Below are positions 1 to 6,349 of a stretch of 27,586 bases of DNA, one piece after another. Every line of letters starts with the position of its first letter. Position 1 is the first letter of the stretch. Under the pieces are notes generated by a model, which was given only the letters and a program-made list of their open reading frames with translations, was not told the origin of the DNA and did not search any database. The position numbers and the translations under genes are program-made. Location of the stretch: positions 1-27,586 of IMG/VR virus record IMGVR_UViG_3300035199_000084; one strand, 5' to 3'. This DNA is from a virus.

Positions 1-90
1 CTTAAATATCCAATTTTAGACTATCCCAAGTTTAAAAACAAAAATTATAAAACAGATACTAACATTTTTACACAGAGAGTATTAATTTAA
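1..90 (+). CDS. Possible C-terminal end of an upstream gene (partial)
   Basis: Frame 1 is open from the window edge for 29 codons and ends in TAA at 88-90; the other two forward frames hit stops within the first 20 bases. The residues (beginning LKYPILDYPK, ending TQRVLI) look like ordinary protein, but 29 open codons in AT-rich DNA could be chance. It would end 17 bases before the next start, which fits the dense packing elsewhere. No function can be given. Confidence 0.3.
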   Translation, partial: LKYPILDYPKFKNKNYKTDTNIFTQRVLI

Positions 91-107
91 TTAAATTATA
101 CAAAAAT

Positions 108-614
108 ATGTCAAAACATAAGAAGAAGAAGAAAAAATATTATCCTTCTGTTGATCTTGGTGGGCAGGAGTTAGAACGAAATGAAGATGGTACTCTTACT
201 AGGAAAGTTGATGGCGAAAAGTTCAGGTTTGCCTTTTACGGAGAAGATCGTCACTTAGAAAAAGTTTATAATTCAGTCCTGGAGAACTACTATTCCAGAG
301 GATTGCTTGACATCAGGGATAAGGAAATCAACAGCAGAAGGTACTGGGCAGGACAGCGATTTGAAAAAGTATGCCACAGGGCAGGACTAGAGCCAAAGAT
401 TACAGCCAGACTGGAAGAGTTTATTGGTGGATCGAAAGAGGAGTTTGTTCACCGAAACATAGATGCGCATTCAGAGTTTCATATTATCATTAAGGAGATA
501 GGAAAGTTCTGGGATGTGTTGTGGCTGGTCATTGTTTCAAACAAACCAGCTAAAAAAAGAATGGATGAGTTCAGGGAAGCTCTCGACAGGTTGATCCTGT
601 ATTATGATATGTAA
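108..614 (+). CDS. DUF6456-like protein, possible phage regulator
   Basis: A 168-residue basic protein starting with a lysine-rich tail (residues 2-10). Residues 77-101 contain RYWAGQRFEKVC followed by RAGLEPKITARLE. The C-terminus (about 135-168) reads FWDVLWLVIV, then KKRMDEFREALDRLILYYDM. This order, an AG-R-(F)-x-RAGLEP-(V/I)TA block followed by a terminal R-x-AL-x-x-L-x-x-(H/Y)Y block, resembles the DUF6456 domain, which is known mainly from alphaproteobacteria and their phages and has a helix-turn-helix-like character. Regulation or DNA binding is inference. No Shine-Dalgarno precedes the ATG, but it is the first Met in a long open frame. The next 130 bases are noncoding and contain a promoter-like element and a terminator, so this gene probably belongs to the unit before the late operon. 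Confidence 0.55.
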   Translation: MSKHKKKKKKYYPSVDLGGQELERNEDGTLTRKVDGEKFRFAFYGEDRHLEKVYNSVLENYYSRGLLDIRDKEINSRRYWAGQRFEKVCHRAGLEPKITARLEEFIGGSKEEFVHRNIDAHSEFHIIIKEIGKFWDVLWLVIVSNKPAKKRMDEFREALDRLILYYDM

Positions 615-675
615 ATTTATTGTGTCAATAATGTGTAAGTTTTGTATTTGTTCCTATTAACAAATCAATCGTAAT

Positions 676-704
676 TCCCTATAACTATATACACTCACTA
701 TAAT
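676..704 (+). promoter_or_regulatory. Candidate late promoter with ACTCACTATAAT core
   Basis: Positions 699-704 are a perfect TATAAT -10 hexamer. No good -35 hexamer lies 16-18 bases upstream. The same stretch (693-702) reads ACTCACTATA, ten bases identical to the core of the T7 RNA polymerase promoter, although the initiating GGG is absent. It lies in the only sizeable gap before the packaging genes, where a late promoter would be expected. Use by host sigma-70 polymerase with an activator, or by a phage polymerase encoded elsewhere, are both possible. A terminator hairpin starts only 16 bases further on. Confidence 0.35.
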
Positions 705-719
705 TGTGAATATTTTTAT

Positions 720-744
720 AGCCATCTCTTTGAGGTGGTTTTTT
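720..744 (+). terminator. Intrinsic terminator before the late genes
   Basis: The stem CCATCTC (722-728) pairs with GAGGTGG (732-738) through one T-G wobble and can be extended by G721-T739 and A720-T740. The loop is TTT and six Ts follow (739-744). The T tract ends three bases before the ATG of the next gene. It either ends transcripts from the upstream region or acts as an attenuator below the promoter-like element at 699-704. Confidence 0.75.
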
Positions 745-747
745 ATT

Positions 748-1026
748 ATGTCAGAACAGAAACTTTGGATTGCTGTTCTTGTACAGGGTTTAACCGATGC
801 TTTGGGATCATTCCTTTGGATGTCCAGGTTGAATACCAAATACGAGCAGGAAGCCAAAGACTGGCTCACGAGCAAAGACTTTAAGTTCATTTGTTCCCTA
901 GCCGGTATGCAGACAAACCAGGTCAAAGACATTTACGACAGAATGACCAAGCACAAACATTATCTTACTTTGGAGGACATTAGGCACTTATTGAATGAAA
1001 CTTTTAATAGACGATCTGTATTGTAG
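748..1026 (+). CDS. Small conserved phage protein upstream of terminase
   Basis: A 92-residue soluble protein beginning MSEQKLWIAV. The central block KYEQEAKDWLTSKDF then KFICSLAGM (about residues 31-55) follows a pattern (A-x-x-WL-x-S-x-DF-x-x-(I/V)C-x-LAG) that I associate with small genes just upstream of terminases in many marine phages; their function is unknown. A start at 748 is preferred over the upstream GTG at 706, because the intervening codons are the terminator hairpin. There is no Shine-Dalgarno. The gene ends two bases before the next likely ATG (1028). A role in packaging regulation is only suggested by position. Confidence 0.7.
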   Translation: MSEQKLWIAVLVQGLTDALGSFLWMSRLNTKYEQEAKDWLTSKDFKFICSLAGMQTNQVKDIYDRMTKHKHYLTLEDIRHLLNETFNRRSVL

Positions 1027-1027
1027 T

Positions 1028-1192
1028 ATGATTATGGTGGATAATCCTGAAACAAAACAGCCAGAAATAATTGTTAGGTTTGCAAACTTCTCCAATCAGG
1101 AAGAAGCTCTTAAATTCGCAAGTTACTTTCGTAGCTTACCAGAATACACCGAGCATATGCAGCCACAAGATGAAAAGGTAACGCTACACTAA
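1028..1192 (+). CDS. Small hypothetical protein between late genes
   Basis: A 54-residue protein beginning MIMVDNPETK, with an alternative start two codons later (1034). The frame stays open upstream to 995, but that stretch overlaps the previous gene, so the ATG at 1028 is the better start. It has a mixed charge pattern, with IIVRFANFSNQEEALKFAS suggesting a small alpha/beta fold. I do not recognise a named family. Its TAA overlaps the ATG of the small terminase (TAATG), which implies translational coupling. Confidence 0.65.
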   Translation: MIMVDNPETKQPEIIVRFANFSNQEEALKFASYFRSLPEYTEHMQPQDEKVTLH

Positions 1193-1617
1193 TGCCTGAA
1201 CAACAGCTCATACCGGTTAAAAAAGGCAGACCGACCAAATACTCCAAGACGATAGTCAAGGACATACTCGACAGGCTCTCTCGTGGCATAAGCATCAGGG
1301 ATGCCGTAAAGGAATGCAACATCACTTGGCAGTCATGGCGCAACTGGATGTTAAAGGATGACAAGCTGAAAGACGCTTATGTCAGAAGCAAAGAGTTAGG
1401 AATAGAATATGTCATAGGAGACATAGACAAGAGAATTGAGAACGCACTGGACAAACCAAAGATCAGTATGTCTGAGGTAAAGCTGCTTGAGGTGTACAGC
1501 AAGAATATGCAATGGAAGGCAGGGAAACTTGCTCCCAAGTATTATGGTACTGAGAAGCAGACATTAAGCATTACCGACAGTGATGACAAGAAGATAGAGA
1601 TAAGTTGGCAAAGCTAA
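1192..1617 (+). CDS. terS: Terminase small subunit
   Basis: A 141-residue protein that would recognise phage DNA and load the large terminase for packaging. After a basic N-terminus (KKGRPTKYSK, 10-19) comes a helix-turn-helix-like segment at about 21-53: VKDILDRLSRG, ISIRDAVKECNIT, WQSWRNWM. This is the usual layout of Sf6 gp1-type small terminases, in which a DNA-binding domain is followed by an oligomerising helical region, here about 55-120. Length fits that family (about 140). The start overlaps the preceding stop (TAATG). Unusually, the large subunit does not follow directly: about 1.4 kb including a leftward gene and a noncoding stretch separates them. Confidence 0.75.
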   Translation: MPEQQLIPVKKGRPTKYSKTIVKDILDRLSRGISIRDAVKECNITWQSWRNWMLKDDKLKDAYVRSKELGIEYVIGDIDKRIENALDKPKISMSEVKLLEVYSKNMQWKAGKLAPKYYGTEKQTLSITDSDDKKIEISWQS

Positions 1618-1623
1618 AAGAAG

Positions 1624-1809
1624 TTATTTGATGAAAAGTTTAAAATCTTTTCTTCTAAATTGTCTTAACCATAGTCTAGCTTCTTTAACGTCTTTAATTT
1701 TTTTTAAAGCATCCTTATGCTGAATAGTCCATAACTGACATTCTGCATTACAAATAGCATCTGCTATACAATAATAAAGTGTTCGTAATATTTTATTAGG
1801 TATCTTCAT
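1624..1809 (-). CDS. Small leftward gene of unknown function
   Basis: The only gene on the minus strand that I can support. It encodes 61 residues starting MKIPNKILRT. It is basic and helical, with CIADAICNAEC (residues 14-24) and a Lys/Arg-rich end (RQFRRKDFKLFIK). A consensus AAGGAGG (1815-1821 on the plus strand) sits five bases before the ATG at 1809. The further upstream in-frame ATG (1824) would place that ribosome site inside the coding region, so 1809 is chosen. It converges on the small terminase, with seven bases between the ends. I recognise no family. A repressor-like or moron-type gene expressed separately from the late operon is possible but not shown. Confidence 0.6.
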   Translation of the reverse strand: MKIPNKILRTLYYCIADAICNAECQLWTIQHKDALKKIKDVKEARLWLRQFRRKDFKLFIK

Positions 1810-1814
1810 AAATA

Positions 1815-1821
1815 CCTCCTT
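1815..1821 (-). promoter_or_regulatory. Ribosome binding site of the leftward gene
   Basis: AAGGAGG on the minus strand, five bases before ATG 1809. It is one of only two full seven-base consensus sites that I noticed in the window (the other precedes 27008), and it decides the start of the leftward gene. Confidence 0.75.
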
Positions 1822-1988
1822 CATATATTAAACGTGATTTTTTCACTAAATGCGGAATGGAAAGATTAAATACACTCCAATAGTACATGAAAAGAATGCC
1901 AAACAGACAGTAAGCAAGAGTCCTGGATAACAGTCATCAATATGAAAAGGTAGGGATATTAAGAAAGGTTTACGAAATTGCTCTTTTT

Positions 1989-2020
1989 TTACACAAAACT
2001 CTTGTGTAATCTTAATTTTT
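1989..2020 (+). terminator. Hairpin with T-rich tail (weak terminator)
   Basis: TTACACAA (1989-1996) and TTGTGTAA (2002-2009) form a perfect 8-bp stem around an AACTC loop. The bases that follow, TCTTAATTTTTTT, are T-rich but the T run begins six bases after the stem. The stem is AT-rich, so termination would be weak. An operator or an RNA processing site are alternatives. Confidence 0.35.
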
Positions 2021-2168
2021 TTAACAAAAATAATAAAAACTTTTAAATTTTAAATAGTTTTGATCCAAAACTTTCCCAAACAGGAAGTTTATGGCTGAAA
2101 ACTAACAAAAATATATCATTGGTTTCGTATTACCATATTAAATAATTCAAGCACCCCACGAGGTCGGA

Positions 2169-2182
2169 GCAATTGCAATTGC
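2169..2182. promoter_or_regulatory. 14-base perfect palindrome
   Basis: GCAATTGCAATTGC is its own reverse complement and contains two overlapping GCAATTGC octamers. It lies between the weak promoter candidate at 2119-2146 and the start at 2212, a usual place for a repressor operator. Chance cannot be excluded. Confidence 0.3.
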
Positions 2183-2211
2183 AACCAACTTCAACACAAT
2201 ACAAACTTCTT

Positions 2212-2463
2212 ATGGATTTTAAAAAACAAAACCCAATAGCCAAAGACTTACGAAAATCTGGAAAATATAAAATGCGAGTAAAGAAAAACAGGAAAAAATA
2301 CACCAGAAAAAAAACCTTCAATGATCCCTTCAAGGACTTGATAAAGGCGATGGAGAACAAGACGCACTATCCTGACCGAGTAGGAAAGGGTGTGGTGAAA
2401 GGCGATGATGTGGCTTCAATGCGAGACATAATCAACAATGAGCAAGGAAGCAAGGATGCGTGA
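2212..2463 (+). CDS. Small basic protein, ArfA-like N-terminal region
   Basis: An 83-residue protein. The start MDFKKQNPIA at 2212 is preferred because the upstream frame to 2173 runs through the palindrome and encodes an unlikely Gln/Thr-rich leader. The block NPIAKDLRKS, then KYKMRVKKNRKKYTRKK (residues 6-32), matches the order of features in the ribosome-rescue factor ArfA and related short phage proteins: an A-x-x-L segment, RV-x-K-(N/S)-(K/R)K, then Y-x-RK and more basic residues. The second half is acidic/mixed and unlike ArfA. Function is therefore tentative. Its stop overlaps the GTG start of the methyltransferase (GTGA). It lies in the islet between the two terminase genes. Confidence 0.6.
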   Translation: MDFKKQNPIAKDLRKSGKYKMRVKKNRKKYTRKKTFNDPFKDLIKAMENKTHYPDRVGKGVVKGDDVASMRDIINNEQGSKDA

Positions 2464-3038
2464 ATTTAGATACAAAAAAGAAATTTACACAAAAAGAAAG
2501 AATGCAGCTTTGGCTTGGAAAGTCCATTGATGGAACAAGAGTTAAAAATGATTTTTATGAAACGCCACCAAATGCAACGCAAATGCTCCTTGATAAAGAG
2601 GATTTTGATAAAACAATTTGGGAATGCTCCTGTGGCAAGGGAGCTATAAGCGAAGTTTTAATAAAAAATAATTATGATGTTGTCTCTCACGATTTGATTG
2701 ATCGTGGATATGGCACACCAAATAAAGATTTTTTATTAACAACAAAAAAAGAAGCTGACAGCTTAATTACAAATCCTCCCTATGGAATATCTGTGCCATT
2801 TTGGAGAAAGTGCATAGAACTGGACATTAGAAAATATGCTTTTCTTTTAAGAATTACCTGGCTTGAAGGAAGGGAAAGATCGGAAATATTTAAAAAACAT
2901 CCCTTTAAAAGATTGTATGTTTTTTCCAAACGCATACAGCAATACAAAGAAGGCAAAATGTTGGGAAGTCCAATGTTGGCTTTTGGATGGTTTGTTTGGG
3001 AAAAAGGAAATACTGATTGCAAGGTTGATTGGATATGA
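2460..3038 (+). CDS. Phage N6-adenine DNA methyltransferase
   Basis: A 192-residue class I SAM-dependent methyltransferase expected to modify adenine in DNA. Visible are the phage-type N-terminal signature DFYETPP (31-37), the SAM-binding motif I as ECSCGKGAIS (55-64), an acidic residue at the end of strand two (SHDLIDRGYG, 76-85), the catalytic motif IV NPPY (105-108) and the conserved C-terminal FGWFVWEKG (175-183). It is short, with no obvious separate target-recognition domain, as is usual in this phage family. No partner restriction enzyme is visible, so protection of phage DNA is more likely than a restriction system. The start is GTG at 2460, overlapping the previous stop. Its own stop overlaps the large terminase ATG (ATGA). 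Base composition looks more AT-rich than the terminase genes. Confidence 0.85.
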   Translation: MNLDTKKKFTQKERMQLWLGKSIDGTRVKNDFYETPPNATQMLLDKEDFDKTIWECSCGKGAISEVLIKNNYDVVSHDLIDRGYGTPNKDFLLTTKKEADSLITNPPYGISVPFWRKCIELDIRKYAFLLRITWLEGRERSEIFKKHPFKRLYVFSKRIQQYKEGKMLGSPMLAFGWFVWEKGNTDCKVDWI

Positions 3039-4285
3039 AAATAGTCATACCCTACAAGCCACGAAAGCATCAAAAGGAAGTTCACAATAAGTTAAAGAGA
3101 TTTAATGTCCTGGTCTGCCACAGGCGTTTCGGCAAGACTGTTTTGTGCATTAACGAGATTTTAAAAAAGGCGATGCAGAATACATTGTCCAGACCACGAT
3201 ACTATTACCTCGCACCGACCTATTCGATGGCGAAAAGAACGAGTTGGGATTATTTGAAAGAATATACGAATGTTCTTCCAAATGTTACCTACCACGAGAC
3301 GGAGCTTCGATGTGATCTACCCAACGGAGCTAGAATACAGCTTCTAGGATGTGAACGACCAGATTCCCTTCGTGGCTTATACATTGACGGAGTAGTTCTT
3401 GATGAAGTGGCTCAAATGCCACCTCGACTATGGACTGAAATTATCCGACCTGCCTTGAGTGACAGGGAGGGATGGATGATTGCCATTGGCACTCCTCAAG
3501 GTCATAACGCATTCTTTGACTTGTATGATTACGCTAATCATCAGGAAGGATGGTACGCAGAGACTTTTAAAAGTTCCGAGACTGGAATCATATCCGATTT
3601 GGAACTGAACGAAGCAAAACACTTGATGCCAGATGAAGTCTATGAGGCAGAATTTGAATGCTCCTTTGACTCGGCAGCACTGGGATCAATCTACGCAAAA
3701 GGACTTACGAAGGCGGAAGAAGAAAAAAGAATTACAAAAGTACCCTATGAGACAGGAATCAAGGTCAACACCTACTGGGATCTCGGAATGGCGGATAAGA
3801 CTGCCATCTGGTTTGTCCAGCAGAAGGGATCGGCTTTCCACATCATAGACTACTATGAGGATAGTGGTGAGAGTTTAGAATTTTATGCAACTGTTCTCGA
3901 TGAGAAGAAGTACATTTACGATACGCATTACCTCCCACACGATGCAAATGTCAGGGAATTGGGAACTGGAGTATCACGAGTAGAGACGGCACAGTCTTTA
4001 GGAATGAGAACTTCCATTGTTCCCAAGCTCCCTGTCGAAGATGGAATCAATGCCGTGAGGATGGTCTTGTCGAGATGCTGGTTTGACTTTGAAAAATGCA
4101 AGTACGGACTTGACGCATTACGGCAATACAGATGGGCAACGACTGAAAGAGGAGAAATAAAAAACAAGCCAGAGCATTCCTGGTGTTCCCACGCTGCTGA
4201 CTCGTTCAGATATTTCGCAGTCGGCAACAACCAGTCAAGCGATTGGAGTACCAAAATCAAATACAACAATTTAGGAATAGTTTAA
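3035..4285 (+). CDS. terL: Terminase large subunit
   Basis: A 416-residue packaging ATPase/nuclease. From the ATG at 3035 the ATPase half shows the adenine-binding motif (KPRKHQ, about 8-13), a Walker A variant HRRFGKT (29-35), Walker B VVLDE (120-124) and a GTPQG coupling motif (152-156). The nuclease half has an RNase H-like start YWDLG (247-251, Asp 249) and the closing Asp in HAADSFRYF (Asp 389). Together these give a full-length, intact TerL of the general P22/Sf6 type. An in-frame TTG at 3029 is possible, but the ATG couples to the methyltransferase stop (ATGA). The portal gene follows after three bases. Confidence 0.93.
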   Translation: MKIVIPYKPRKHQKEVHNKLKRFNVLVCHRRFGKTVLCINEILKKAMQNTLSRPRYYYLAPTYSMAKRTSWDYLKEYTNVLPNVTYHETELRCDLPNGARIQLLGCERPDSLRGLYIDGVVLDEVAQMPPRLWTEIIRPALSDREGWMIAIGTPQGHNAFFDLYDYANHQEGWYAETFKSSETGIISDLELNEAKHLMPDEVYEAEFECSFDSAALGSIYAKGLTKAEEEKRITKVPYETGIKVNTYWDLGMADKTAIWFVQQKGSAFHIIDYYEDSGESLEFYATVLDEKKYIYDTHYLPHDANVRELGTGVSRVETAQSLGMRTSIVPKLPVEDGINAVRMVLSRCWFDFEKCKYGLDALRQYRWATTERGEIKNKPEHSWCSHAADSFRYFAVGNNQSSDWSTKIKYNNLGIV

Positions 4286-4288
4286 CAG

Positions 4289-6349
4289 ATGGCACGATTA
4301 TCAAAACAAAAATTGCTTTCATTGATAGCGCAGGAGATTTCAGGATCTCTCGGCTTCTATGCGAGTGACTTGTCAAAACAGCGAGAGAACGCACTCAAGT
4401 ATTATTTGGGTGAGCCGTTGGGCAATGAGGTGGAAGGAAGGTCAAGCGTAGTCTCACAGGACTTGCTTGAAGTCATTGAATCCATCCTGCCGAGCTTGAT
4501 GCGAATGTTCACGCAATCGGACAAGGTGGTTAATTTCGAGCCGATGCAGCCAGAGGATGTTCCTTATGCGGAGCAGATCACCGACTACTGCAATTTCATA
4601 TTCAATCACGACAACGATGGATTTGGAATTTTACAGTCGATGTTCAAGACCGCACTCTTGCAGAAGAATGGATTTTGCAAGGTGTACTGGAAAGTCTCCA
4701 AAGAGCAGAAAAAGGAACGCTACAAGAATTTAGACGAAACGCAATACCAAGCTCTGTTGATTGACGATGAAGTGGAAGTCATCAGTGTCGAGGAGATTGT
4801 GGATGAGAAAGAGGCGGATTTAATTGAGCCAGGACTTGAAGAAGCAATGGCTGAATCAAATGTGTCTTATAATGTCGAAGTTCGCAGGACAAAGGAATAC
4901 GGAAGATGCGCCATTGAGCCAGTTCCACCAGAAGAGATTTTAGTTTCTTCCAGAGCAAAATCACTTAAAGATTGTGATTTCATCGCCCACAGGGTGACAA
5001 AGACCATATCCGAATTGCTCGATATGGGTTTCAAGAAATCCGATGTGGAAAACCTGCCAAGCGCTGAAAGTGAATTTTTTAACACCGAAGCGATGATCAG
5101 GCGAAGCTATGACGATGCGACAACGGACTTGGAATTGACCAATGTCGATCCTGCTATGCGAGTTGTTCAGATTACTGAATGCTATATGAGAGCTGATGTC
5201 GATGGAGACGGCATAGCCGAGTTAAGAAAAATCATTGTCGGAGGAAGTGGCTACAACAGCTACAACATTCTGGAGAATGAAGAAATATCCGTACTGCCTT
5301 TCGCTATGTGCGTGGCGATTCCAATGCCGTTCAGGTTTTTTGGATTGTCAATGTACGATCTTCTGGCTGATGTCCAGTTGATGAGTACGAGCATTATGAG
5401 ACAGACTCTCGATAATATGTATATGCAAAATTCAGCGAGAACAATTGTCGTTGACGGACAAGCGAACTTGGATGATTTACTGACTACCAGACCTGGTAGC
5501 ATAGTCCGAGTGAAATCGCCTAATGCCGTTACACCATTGCAAACACCTAACTTCTTGAATGAAGGTTTGTCAATGATGAAAAAAATTGATGAGGTCAAGG
5601 AAAAGAGATCTGGCGTTCCCAATCAACTGATGGGATTGAATCCAGACACGATTAACAAGTCACACACCACAGCGCAGTCTGTCAATCAGATGATGAACAG
5701 CTCAACGCAGCGCATTGAATTGATTGCAAGAAGTTTCGCTGAAGGCGTGAAAGAAATATTTAAGAATGTTCTGTCGGTGGTCTGTGAATATCAGGACAGA
5801 GAAAGAATTATAAAACTGCGAGGCAAATTTGTTTCGGTTGATCCCAGAGAATGGGTGAATCGTTATGACTGCACTGTGCAAGTTGGACTGGGAACAGGAA
5901 ACCAAGACCAACGGCTTGAAGTTCTGCAAAGAGTTTTAGGTGTGCAGGAAAAGCTGCTACAGGCAGGAGGACTGGGATTAGTTACTCCTCAAAATATCTA
6001 CAACACTTTAGAAAATTATTTACAAAACAGTGGATATAAGGATGCGAGTCAATTCTTCGTCAATCCTGCTAATGCACCTCCGCAGCCACCTAAACCGAAA
6101 GAACAAGATCCTGCCCTTCAACTGGCAGCACAGGACATACAAATGAGAGCAGCCAAGAATCAGGCGGACATACAATTAAAACAGCAAAAGCAAAAAGCCG
6201 ATGAAGTGTTCAAGGCAGGAAAGTTAAACCTGGATCAGCAAAAATTGGCAACCGACATTATTAAACAGGAACAAGGCAAGGAAATGGAAAAAGAAAAATT
6301 GGCTACTAAAATTATTGATAGTGCAATGATAAGTGAGAGTTACCGATAA
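4289..6349 (+). CDS. Portal protein (P22-like)
   Basis: A 686-residue protein forming the dodecameric gate through which DNA enters and leaves the head. The N-terminus (RENALKYYLGEPLGNEVEGRSSVVSQDL, split here as RENALKYYLG / GRSSVVSQDL) and the following IESILPSLMRMF (about 62-73) are typical of P22-type portals. The middle contains MRQTLDNMYMQNSARTIV and GVPNQLMGLNPD, the wing/crown segments shared by this family. The last ~80 residues are Gln/Lys-rich coiled coil (QMRAAKNQADIQLKQQKQ), as in the helical barrel of long podovirus portals. Length is close to P22 gp1 (725). The stop overlaps the next start (TAATG). Confidence 0.9.
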   Translation: MARLSKQKLLSLIAQEISGSLGFYASDLSKQRENALKYYLGEPLGNEVEGRSSVVSQDLLEVIESILPSLMRMFTQSDKVVNFEPMQPEDVPYAEQITDYCNFIFNHDNDGFGILQSMFKTALLQKNGFCKVYWKVSKEQKKERYKNLDETQYQALLIDDEVEVISVEEIVDEKEADLIEPGLEEAMAESNVSYNVEVRRTKEYGRCAIEPVPPEEILVSSRAKSLKDCDFIAHRVTKTISELLDMGFKKSDVENLPSAESEFFNTEAMIRRSYDDATTDLELTNVDPAMRVVQITECYMRADVDGDGIAELRKIIVGGSGYNSYNILENEEISVLPFAMCVAIPMPFRFFGLSMYDLLADVQLMSTSIMRQTLDNMYMQNSARTIVVDGQANLDDLLTTRPGSIVRVKSPNAVTPLQTPNFLNEGLSMMKKIDEVKEKRSGVPNQLMGLNPDTINKSHTTAQSVNQMMNSSTQRIELIARSFAEGVKEIFKNVLSVVCEYQDRERIIKLRGKFVSVDPREWVNRYDCTVQVGLGTGNQDQRLEVLQRVLGVQEKLLQAGGLGLVTPQNIYNTLENYLQNSGYKDASQFFVNPANAPPQPPKPKEQDPALQLAAQDIQMRAAKNQADIQLKQQKQKADEVFKAGKLNLDQQKLATDIIKQEQGKEMEKEKLATKIIDSAMISESYR

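Larger units (their letters stand above)
1825..2211. other. Noncoding, AT-rich interval
   Basis: About 390 bases without a credible gene on either strand. It must carry the promoter of the leftward gene, although I see no convincing hexamer pair for it. On the plus strand it holds an 8-bp hairpin (1989-2009), a weak promoter candidate (TTGGTT 2119-2124, 16-base spacer, AATAAT 2141-2146) and a 14-base palindrome (2169-2182). No tRNA fold or CRISPR repeat was found. In a genome packed this tightly, a gap of this size suggests regulatory DNA or a small RNA, which the sequence alone cannot settle. Confidence 0.6.

Noticed and set aside
1633-1652. GAAAAG/CTTTTC hairpin between terS and the leftward gene
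   Set aside because: Only six mostly A-T pairs with an eight-base loop and no proper T tract on either strand. Too weak for a terminator.
1887-1913. Eight-codon ORF in the noncoding interval
   Set aside because: It is very short, with no ribosome site and no overlap with a neighbour, unlike the coupled microproteins at the right end.
5260-5622. A 120-residue minus-strand open frame inside the portal gene
   Set aside because: It is fully inside a confidently assigned portal gene and shows no protein-like pattern or ribosome site.
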